From contig JASIGD010000233.1 of the NCBI GenBank assembly GCA_030045295.1, positions 1-11,971 of the forward strand: a stretch of 11,971 nt of DNA, written 5' to 3'. Shown here piece after piece: positions 6,408 to 11,971 of this stretch (position 1 is the stretch's first letter; each line of letters opens with the position of its first letter). The stretch is from Streptosporangiaceae bacterium (lineage in GTDB: Bacteria > Actinomycetota > Actinomycetes > Streptosporangiales > Streptosporangiaceae). A model generated the notes under the pieces. It was not told the DNA's origin, ran no database searches, and was given only the letters and a program-made list of their open reading frames with translations. The position numbers and the translations under genes were made by a program.

Positions 6408-7445
6408 CTAGGTCCACCTGTCCCTGAGCTGGCGCCTGGACTCGAGCACCTGGCGCGCCAGCAGCCGCGGCCAGACCAGCGGCCGCAGGTACGGCATGAT
6501 GGCGGGCCCGACCCGGCGGCGCCACTGGAGGCTGCGGTAGGTGCCCAGGCTGGCCGCGTCGGGCCAGCAGTCGAACGCGAACGCCTCCAGGTCCTTCACC
6601 GGCACCGTGGCCGTCTGGCCCTGGTCATACGCGCGGGCGGCGACCCAGAAAGCCTCCTTCGCCAGCTCGCGGTGAACCATATCGGAAAGCCTGGCCGCGT
6701 CGGGCAGCACGTCGCCGTAGCGCTTCAGGACGGCCTCATACGCGACCCGCCGCTGCTCGAGGTGCAGCAGGTCGTCGACCACGCCCGACATCTGCTCGGT
6801 GTGCTCGCGTTTGTACGCCTGGTCCGCGAAGACGTATCCGACATCCGCGAACGTGGCCAGCTTCATCCATATCTCGACGTCCGATGTGTGGTACAGATCC
6901 GGGTTGAAGCCGCCCACGCGGTGCACAACGGAGGTCCTCATGACCACCTCGGGTGAGAAGACGCAGGTATGCGCCTCCTTGAAGCGCTGCTCGAGCCATT
7001 GGTGGCCGGACCAGGTCTTCGGGTGGCGGGAGGGCGTCGTCCGGGCGGGCGGCAGCTCCTCGCCGTCGTGGAAGCCCACCACGCCGCCGTAGACGAAGCC
7101 CACCTCGGGCCGCGCGTCCATGAGGTCGGCGGCCCGGCGCAGCGCTCCGGGGGTGAGCTTGTCGTCCGCGGAGATCAGCACGCAGTAATCTGCGTCCGCC
7201 CAGTCGAGCACGCCCTCGTTGAATGTGGCGATATGGCCCCGGTTGACGGGATGGACGATCACGCTGACCCGGTCGTCGGCGGCCGCGAGCTTCTGCGCGA
7301 TCTCCGCGCTGTCGTCCTGGGACGCGTCGTCGATGATCAGGACCCGGACGTCGGTGCCGGGCTGGTCGTCGAGAGCGCCGGCCACGCAGTCACCGAGGAA
7401 TCTGCCGAAGTTATAGCACGGGACGACGACGTCGACGCGGCTCAC
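6408..7445 (-). CDS. Family 2 glycosyltransferase, upstream paralogue (345 aa)
   Basis: A GT-A type sugar transferase, likely adding one residue to the lipid-linked glycan of this locus. Seen: VDVVVPCYNFGRFL (4-17), LIIDDASQDD (36-45), NRGHIATFNEG (68-78), DXD-like ISADD (91-95), FSPEVVMRTS (163-172), and HTSDVEIWMKL (186-196) as the acceptor-side block. The C-terminal segment RSLQWRRRVG...MPYLRPLVW parallels the same stretch in the paralogue at 5238-6278. Differences gather after residue 120: the paralogue has YRRHDQNMS where this one has YKREHTEQMS. That suggests the donor side is shared and the acceptor or linkage differs. The start is GTG at 7445, overlapping the oxidoreductase TGA by four bases (GTGA), so the two are probably translationally coupled. 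A 31-base gap separates its TAG stop from the remnant start. Confidence 0.94.
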   Translation of the reverse strand: MSRVDVVVPCYNFGRFLGDCVAGALDDQPGTDVRVLIIDDASQDDSAEIAQKLAAADDRVSVIVHPVNRGHIATFNEGVLDWADADYCVLISADDKLTPGALRRAADLMDARPEVGFVYGGVVGFHDGEELPPARTTPSRHPKTWSGHQWLEQRFKEAHTCVFSPEVVMRTSVVHRVGGFNPDLYHTSDVEIWMKLATFADVGYVFADQAYKREHTEQMSGVVDDLLHLEQRRVAYEAVLKRYGDVLPDAARLSDMVHRELAKEAFWVAARAYDQGQTATVPVKDLEAFAFDCWPDAASLGTYRSLQWRRRVGPAIMPYLRPLVWPRLLARQVLESRRQLRDRWT

Positions 7446-8554
7446 TTCGCACTCCTCCCGCCGAACACCGCGGGAGCTGACGCAACCCGATCCGGCTGGA
7501 TTCCGCGCAGCGCCACCGGGGCTCCCTGCAGCGCGATGCTGCGCGACGCCGCCTCGAGGATGTCAAGGACACGCAGGCCGGAGCGCCCGTCGGTGAGTGA
7601 CGCGCGGCCGGTGCGGATGCAGTCCGCGAACTCCTCGACCATGCTGGCCAGTGCCTCGCAATCATTGAGCGCCGGCGACACGAGGTCACCGGTCCGGTAC
7701 AAGACGGACGCCTTCTGGCGGTCCTCGGCCCCGGCCTCCTGCGCTGGCACCAGGTCCACGCCTCGGTCGAAGACGGTTACCCGCTGCAGCGGATTGAGGT
7801 CATCCCACAGCAAGGCCCGCTTGGATCCGCCGATCATCGTGGTCCGGACCTTGGTGGGCGACAGCCAGTTGACGTGAAAATGAGCGATCGCCCCGCCCGT
7901 CAGCTGAATTGTCACGAAGGCGACGCAGGACCGGCCGGCACCGATCGGGTCCGCCCCGTGGGTCGCGACCGACAGCGGCTCGACCCCCGGAGGAAGGATT
8001 GACGTCAGGATGGAGATGTCATGTGGGGCAAGATCCCACAGTACGTCGATGTCGGGCTGCACCAGGCCCAGGTTGATCCGCACCGAGTCGAAGTAGTGCA
8101 GGTCGCCGATCTCGCCCGAGTGCACCAGCTCCCGGATCTTGCGAACGGCCGGGGTGTAGCAGAAGGTGTGATCGCACATGAGCACCAGGCCAGCGCGATC
8201 CGCCTCCTCGACCAGGCGGAGCCCGTCGGCGTAGGTGGCGGCCAGCGGCTTCTCGATGAGCACGTGCTTGCCAGCGCGCATAGCCGCGAGCGCTATGTCC
8301 CGGTGGGTGGCAGCCGGAGTCGCGATGGCGACGGCGTCGACCCGCTCATCGGCCAGCACGACGCCCAGGTCATCGGTCGCGCCGACGGTCGAATACGGCC
8401 CGAGCACCTGGACCGCGCGGGACTTGTCGATGTCGCACAGCCAGGCAAGGCGATACTGCGACGAGCCGGCGAAGTTCCGCACCAGGTTCGGCCCCCAGTA
8501 GCCCGCGCCCACCACCGCGATGCCAATCGGGCTGACGTCGCGCTCAGAAATCAT
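7442..8554 (-). CDS. Gfo/Idh/MocA-family NAD(P)-dependent sugar oxidoreductase (370 aa)
   Basis: Predicted to oxidise or reduce a hydroxyl/keto group of a nucleotide sugar, using bound NAD(P). Seen: Rossmann motif VVGAGYWG (14-21), AIATPAATH (76-84), the catalytic-lysine motif EKP (101-103, Lys102), DHTFCYTP (128-135), and WDLAPHDI (173-180) with the likely acid/base His178. Length is normal. The GAGYWGPNLVRNF start is common in glycan-locus members, including 3-dehydrogenases of the WlbA/WbpB type. In those pathways an oxidised sugar passes to a DegT aminotransferase; two are present nearby, but the N-acetyltransferase of the pathway is not in the window. The ATG at 8554 has GGAG four bases upstream. 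It is the first gene of the long minus-strand run and faces the flippase across a 356-base divergent region. An internally deleted second copy lies at 6275-6376. Confidence 0.94.
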   Translation of the reverse strand: MISERDVSPIGIAVVGAGYWGPNLVRNFAGSSQYRLAWLCDIDKSRAVQVLGPYSTVGATDDLGVVLADERVDAVAIATPAATHRDIALAAMRAGKHVLIEKPLAATYADGLRLVEEADRAGLVLMCDHTFCYTPAVRKIRELVHSGEIGDLHYFDSVRINLGLVQPDIDVLWDLAPHDISILTSILPPGVEPLSVATHGADPIGAGRSCVAFVTIQLTGGAIAHFHVNWLSPTKVRTTMIGGSKRALLWDDLNPLQRVTVFDRGVDLVPAQEAGAEDRQKASVLYRTGDLVSPALNDCEALASMVEEFADCIRTGRASLTDGRSGLRVLDILEAASRSIALQGAPVALRGIQPDRVASAPAVFGGRSAK

Positions 8555-8641
8555 GGCACTCCCGCATGGTTACGGCGTCGTCAAGCTGCGCCGTCGTAAT
8601 CTTCACCCGGCCACCTGCGGGCCGACAGCAACTCGGCACAC

Positions 8642-8662
8642 TCCCGCTCAAACTCAGCGGGA
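8642..8662. repeat. Inverted repeat TCCCGCT-N7-AGCGGGA
   Basis: A perfect 7-base inverted repeat with loop CAAACTC, about 90 bases upstream of the oxidoreductase start. It could be an operator or a hairpin in the operon leader. Neither strand has a T tract after it, so it is not a clear terminator. Its half-sites match those of the palindrome at 1888-1901. Confidence 0.4.
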
Positions 8663-8898
8663 ACGGCCCCTCAGGTCCCGTTTGGCCTGGCGTCCTACGC
8701 ATGTTAGACGCGCGGACCCGGTGAAATGTTGACATTGGCCGATTTTCCTGCTGAGCGGTCGTTCCCCGGGTGGCGTCGTGCCGCGAAAGCAGATTACGCC
8801 AATCCGGCAGCTGGTGTCTTCGGCAAGTGAAAGCCCCATGACCAGCCAGAACCGAATCGATCAGGTCCGCTCTTCTCTACCTGCCGTGGAAGTCCGGT

Positions 8899-8904
8899 TA
8901 CCCT
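8899..8904 (+). promoter_or_regulatory. Probable -10 element of a leaderless flippase transcript
   Basis: TACCCT fits the actinobacterial TANNNT -10 pattern, and its last base is at -7 relative to the GTG at 8911. Transcription would thus begin on the start codon. There is no Shine-Dalgarno before that GTG, which agrees. A -35 match is lacking at 17-18 bases upstream. Confidence 0.4.
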
Positions 8905-8910
8905 GACGGT

Positions 8911-10623
8911 GTGAAGTCGGGACCGCCTAGGGCTACTGGGAAACCCATGCAGCCTGCCGGCACCTACGACTACTGGGTCGACGACAGGCTCACGATCCCC
9001 TTGCCGGGCGCCGACGGGGGTCCCATCATGCCTGGCCCAGAGCCCCAGACTCCTCGCCCTGCGCCGGTCCCTGAAGCCCTGAACCCGGTCGCCCGCGTTT
9101 TCTCAGCGCTGCGCGACCCCGCTTACCGCGGCAGTTACGCCCTGGTCGCGAACACGCTAGGGACAAACCTCATCGGCGCGGCTTACTGGGCTGTCGCGGC
9201 CCGCCTGTTCAGTCCCGAGGCCCTGGGCCGCGCCACGGCACTGATCTCCGGGCTGATGCTCGTGGCCACCCTCTCCCAGCTCAATCTGGGCAACACGCTG
9301 ATGCGGTTCCTGCCTCAGATGGGGGCGATATCGGCGGGACGCCTGATCATATTCAGCTATCTGGCGACTTCGCTGACGGCTCTGGCCGGGAGCGTGATAT
9401 TTGTCACCGTCCTGCCCAGACTCAGCTCCGAATGGCATTTCCTGGGCGGTTCGGTCTTTCTTGCCGTCCTCTTCGTAGTGTCAGTTGTCGTCTGGGAGAT
9501 ATTTACCCTGCAGGATACGGCGCTTGTCGGTCTCCAGCATGCCGTTGTCGTCCCGGTGGAAAATGTGATCTACGCCTTGGCGAAGCTGGCCCTGCTGGTG
9601 GTAGGAGTAGAGCTGCTCGGCTCGACAGACATCCTCGTGTCCTGGATGAGCCCGCTGATCTTTTTGATCCCGATCATTAACTGGATGATCTTCCGATACC
9701 TCAAGGACCGCGACCCACGCGACACGGTCCCGGGGATGCGGGTTCGCCACTTCGCGCGTTTTGCCTCCGTCGACTATCTGGGCGTGATCTGCAGTCAGGT
9801 CACCGCGAACGCACTCCCGCTGCTGGTAATAACCGTCCTCGGACCCGCAGCTACGGCCAGCTTCTACATCGCCAGCTTGATTACGTCCGGCGTGGCAGCC
9901 CTGGGAATAAGTTTTTCGACCGGCCTGCTCGTCGAAGCCTCCGCGGCACCTGACCGGCTGCAAGAACTCACCCTCGGCGCGCTTAAGAGGTGCGCGCTTG
10001 TCATGATACCGGCGACGATTGTACTGGTATTCGGAGCACCGCTCATCCTGAGGATTTACGGGGGCAGCTACGTCGCCAGCACGGTCGTGCTCTTCCAGCT
10101 GCTGGCCCTGACCCTCCTTCCCTTCTGCATCTCGACCATCGCTTTCTCGCTCGACCGTATCGCTCGCAAGCCCATTCGTGCGACGCTGACTCAGCTCGCT
10201 AATTCCGTTCTCGTCCTCGGCGGCTGCTGGCTGTTGTTCGGGCGGCTCGGACTCAACGGGGTAGGCGTCGCGTGCATCGTGGCCGATACTTTCATAGCAG
10301 TCGTGCGCCTTCCTACGGTCCTGGGCGCCCTCCGGCGGCGCCCTGGTGCGATAGCACGGCCGACCAGTGCACCGCGGCAGGTCGCAGCGCCGGATTCCCC
10401 CGCTCCCGCCCGCTCGGACCGGCTCTCCAGCCGCCGGGGCTACGTAGGCCGTCACCGGGCCACAGGGCAGGGCGGGAACTCCTCATCGGGCAGGCATCAG
10501 CAAGAGCCCGCAACAGACCGGCACCAGCAAGGACCCGAGCGGCGTCCGGTAAACGGGCGCGAGGCGTACCCGTTCCAGCGGGCACAAGGCAACGGCGAGT
10601 ATCGCCGACCGGACAAGGTCTGA
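8911..10623 (+). CDS. Polysaccharide flippase, Wzx/MOP-superfamily membrane protein (570 aa)
   Basis: Integral membrane protein expected to move the lipid-linked oligosaccharide from the inner to the outer face of the plasma membrane. About 12 hydrophobic segments can be traced, near residues 76-99, 107-126, 144-166, 179-199, 210-233, 243-263, 285-308, 313-336, 360-380, 391-411, 425-445 and 447-467. The NTLGTNLIGAAYWAVAARLF opening and SPEALGRATAL are typical of the family. Two extensions are unusual: a proline-rich N-terminus of about 65 residues and a hydrophilic C-terminus (about 472-570) rich in Arg, Gln, Ser and Pro, probably disordered. The GTG at 8911 is used because a -10 is placed for leaderless transcription. 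The ATG at 8947 (558 residues) is the main alternative. It is the only plus-strand gene, divergent from the glycan operon and ending 28 bases from the convergent aminotransferase. Confidence 0.9.
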   Translation: MKSGPPRATGKPMQPAGTYDYWVDDRLTIPLPGADGGPIMPGPEPQTPRPAPVPEALNPVARVFSALRDPAYRGSYALVANTLGTNLIGAAYWAVAARLFSPEALGRATALISGLMLVATLSQLNLGNTLMRFLPQMGAISAGRLIIFSYLATSLTALAGSVIFVTVLPRLSSEWHFLGGSVFLAVLFVVSVVVWEIFTLQDTALVGLQHAVVVPVENVIYALAKLALLVVGVELLGSTDILVSWMSPLIFLIPIINWMIFRYLKDRDPRDTVPGMRVRHFARFASVDYLGVICSQVTANALPLLVITVLGPAATASFYIASLITSGVAALGISFSTGLLVEASAAPDRLQELTLGALKRCALVMIPATIVLVFGAPLILRIYGGSYVASTVVLFQLLALTLLPFCISTIAFSLDRIARKPIRATLTQLANSVLVLGGCWLLFGRLGLNGVGVACIVADTFIAVVRLPTVLGALRRRPGAIARPTSAPRQVAAPDSPAPARSDRLSSRRGYVGRHRATGQGGNSSSGRHQQEPATDRHQQGPERRPVNGREAYPFQRAQGNGEYRRPDKV

Positions 10624-10651
10624 TCTAGCCAGTTCCGGCGCCCAAGCCCAG

Positions 10652-11758
10652 CTACATGAGCGCGCGCCGGACGGCGTCGGCCACCCTGACCTGCTGCTCT
10701 CGGGTGATCTGCGGGTAGAGCGGCAGCGACAGCAACTGCCCCGCGGCGGCCTCGGCGACCGGGAAGTCGCCGGGCCCGTAGCCGAGGTGCCGGAACGCTG
10801 GCTGCAGGTGAACGGGCACCGGGTAGTGGATCCCGGCGCCAATTCCATCGTCGTGCAGACGGCGCAGGACTTCGTCCCGGTGCGGGACCCTGATCGTATA
10901 AAGATGCCAGACGTGCTCATTGCCGGGCGCAGTCCGGGGCAGGATGGCCTCCGCTAGGTCGGCGAGCAACTCGTCATAACGGCCCGCCGCCCGCCGCCTC
11001 GCCTGGTTGCCGGCCGCGAGTCCGCGAAGCTTAGCCCGCAGCACCACCGCCTGCAGGGTGTCGAGCCGGGAATTGAACCCGATAGTGAGGTGCTCGTAGC
11101 GACGCTCGGATCCATGGTCGCCGAGCAGGCGAATCCGCCGTGCGTGCTCGGATGAATCGGTCAGCACCGCCCCGGCGTCGCCGTAGGCGCCGAGATTCTT
11201 GCCGGGGTAGAAACTCACCCCGGCCAGCAAGCCGAACGAACCGGCCGACCGGCCGTCCTGGGTTGCGCCATGTGCCTGGGCGGCGTCTTCGATGATCACG
11301 GTCCCGCGCTGGGCGACGACGTCGGCAATGGCGGCCATCGGCGCCATCTGGCCGAACAGATGCACGGGGATCACGGCCCCGGTCTGCTGGTTCAAGGCCG
11401 CCTGCAGGCATCCTGGATCGAGCAGCAGGTAATCGGGATCCACGTCGATGAACGCCGGACGGGCGCCAGCGCGGATGACGGCTTCCGCGGTCGCGACGAA
11501 GGTATTCGCGGGCATGATCACCTCGGCCCCGGCGGGCACCTCGGCCGCGCGCAGGGCCAGCTCGAGCGCGTCGGTTCCGTTGGCCACCCCAACGCAGTGC
11601 GCGACGGCCGTGAAAGCTGCGTACTCTCGCTCGAAAGCCGCCACCACCTCGCCGTTGATGAAGGCGGCGGTGCCCATGACCTCCTCGAAGCCCGCCTGGA
11701 TTTCCGCCGCTACCTGAGCGTGCGCAGCCCGCACGTCCACCAGCGGTATGGTCGTCAT
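10652..11758 (-). CDS. DegT/DnrJ/EryC1/StrS-family sugar aminotransferase, SFYPGKN type (368 aa)
   Basis: A PLP aminotransferase of nucleotide sugars. Seen (numbering from the chosen start): MTTIPLVDVRAAHAQV at the N-terminus, GVANGTDALELAL (57-69), IPVHLFGQMAPM (130-141), IIEDAAQAHGA (155-165) with Asp158, SFYPGKNLGAYGDAGA (182-197) with predicted Schiff-base Lys187, and GFNSRLDTLQA (227-237). The HLFGQM and SFYPGKNLGAYGD blocks are like dTDP-3-amino-3,6-dideoxyhexose enzymes (FdtB/QdtB/TylB group), so a 3-keto deoxysugar is a fair guess. The ATG at 11758 is preferred: GGAG lies 3 bases upstream and homologues start IPLVD. An ATG at 11782 adds 8 residues, but its GAGGG abuts the codon. The gene converges on the flippase and is not in the main operon; upstream genes lie outside the window. 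Confidence 0.95.
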   Translation of the reverse strand: MTTIPLVDVRAAHAQVAAEIQAGFEEVMGTAAFINGEVVAAFEREYAAFTAVAHCVGVANGTDALELALRAAEVPAGAEVIMPANTFVATAEAVIRAGARPAFIDVDPDYLLLDPGCLQAALNQQTGAVIPVHLFGQMAPMAAIADVVAQRGTVIIEDAAQAHGATQDGRSAGSFGLLAGVSFYPGKNLGAYGDAGAVLTDSSEHARRIRLLGDHGSERRYEHLTIGFNSRLDTLQAVVLRAKLRGLAAGNQARRRAAGRYDELLADLAEAILPRTAPGNEHVWHLYTIRVPHRDEVLRRLHDDGIGAGIHYPVPVHLQPAFRHLGYGPGDFPVAEAAAGQLLSLPLYPQITREQQVRVADAVRRALM

Positions 11759-11906
11759 CGTCTCCGCCTGACTCACCGTCATCCCTCATCGCTCACTGTG
11801 CCCAGGCAAGCCAGAACTACTGTCACAGGCATTCCAGCCATGAGCCTGCCGGCCGGGGCACACCTTCCGGGCACGGAAACTACACCTTATTCACACCGGG
11901 CCGCTG

Positions 11907-11925
11907 CCTGCCCAGCCCGGGCAGG
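11907..11925. repeat. Strong GC hairpin, 7-base stem
   Basis: CCTGCCC, loop AGCCC, GGGCAGG: a perfect 7-base GC-rich stem. It may be a terminator for a gene outside the window or a leader structure for the aminotransferase. There is no T tract on either side. Confidence 0.45.
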
Positions 11926-11948
11926 AAACACGCAAATCGTGACTTTCC
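11924..11948. repeat. Second, bulged inverted repeat next to the GC hairpin
   Basis: GGAAA-CACG, loop CAAAT, CGTG-AC-TTTCC: nine pairs with a two-base bulge. It shares its first two bases with the end of the preceding hairpin, so the two structures exclude each other at that point. It could be an operator or a competing RNA fold. Confidence 0.35.
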
Positions 11949-11971
11949 CCACATGGCGAAGCCGGCGGGCG

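Larger units (their letters stand above)
8555..8910. other. Divergent intergenic region between oxidoreductase and flippase
   Basis: 356 bases without a convincing gene; short frames here lack family motifs. It should hold the minus-strand promoter of the glycan operon and the plus-strand flippase promoter. Visible: an inverted repeat at 8642-8662, a TAACAT -10-like hexamer on the minus strand (8701-8706) without a good -35, a perfect TTGACA on the plus strand (8729-8734) without a -10 at proper spacing, and TACCCT at 8899-8904 placed for a leaderless flippase transcript. Confidence 0.6.
11759..11971. other. Upstream region of the aminotransferase, no gene seen
   Basis: About 210 bases to the window edge, with no frame that looks coding. 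Promoter-like hexamers on the minus strand (TAAGGT, TAGTTT near 11875-11890) fit TANNNT but have no matching -35. Two adjacent hairpins occupy 11907-11948. Confidence 0.5.

Noticed and set aside
5262..6956. Long plus-strand open frame (564 codons) across both glycosyltransferases
   Set aside because: It is antisense to two clear GT2 genes with intact motifs. Its translation shows no family motif, and long antisense frames are usual in GC-rich DNA.
8729..8734. Perfect TTGACA hexamer on the plus strand
   Set aside because: No TANNNT-like -10 occurs 15-19 bases downstream, so it is not called a promoter.
9481..10455. Minus-strand 324-codon frame antisense to the flippase
   Set aside because: The translation is highly charged with no motif, while the plus strand encodes a clear multi-helix membrane protein.
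10624..10651. Possible bidirectional terminator between the convergent flippase and aminotransferase
   Set aside because: The 28-base gap contains no stable inverted repeat or T tract.

Overview
The window is GC-rich (about 65-70% by eye). It has closely packed genes, GTG as well as ATG starts, four-base start/stop overlaps, and one gene that looks leaderless. Together these point to a filamentous or soil-type actinomycete (Actinomycetota). The sequence alone does not fix the genus. No tRNA, rRNA, CRISPR array, insertion sequence or phage gene was seen.

Layout, read mainly on the minus strand from right to left. At the right edge is a DegT/DnrJ-type sugar aminotransferase (10652-11758, minus). 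It converges on a plus-strand polysaccharide flippase (8911-10623). Left of the flippase is a 356-base divergent intergenic region. Then comes a long minus-strand run: Gfo/Idh/MocA oxidoreductase (7442-8554), family 2 glycosyltransferase (6408-7445), a 33-codon remnant of a second oxidoreductase (6275-6376), a second closely related glycosyltransferase (5238-6278), NAD-dependent sugar epimerase/dehydratase (4245-5198), a second sugar aminotransferase (3076-4248) and a NodB-type polysaccharide deacetylase (2179-3003). A non-coding gap of about 400 bases with lower GC follows. Beyond it is a separate minus-strand pair: an acyl-CoA-dehydrogenase-family flavoprotein (637-1782) and an adenylate-forming ligase (598 to beyond base 1), cut by the window edge just after its core phosphate-binding motif. 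That ligase is the only coding region in the window that is clearly truncated.

Read together, the right and central parts look like a surface-glycan locus. Nucleotide sugars would be oxidised (MocA), epimerised or dehydrated (SDR) and aminated (two DegT enzymes), joined by two GT2 enzymes, trimmed by a deacetylase and flipped across the membrane. The ligase/dehydrogenase pair could activate and desaturate a carrier-bound acyl or aminoacyl group, as prolyl-AMP ligase and prolyl-PCP dehydrogenase pairs do. That role is a hypothesis, because no carrier protein lies inside the window.

The most distinctive observation is a fossil of module duplication. The two glycosyltransferases are tandem paralogues. 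Between them sits the ribosome-binding site plus about the first 16 codons of a second copy of the oxidoreductase gene, now running in frame to a stop that overlaps the start of the downstream glycosyltransferase. The locus therefore appears to have duplicated an oxidoreductase-glycosyltransferase unit and then lost almost all of one oxidoreductase.
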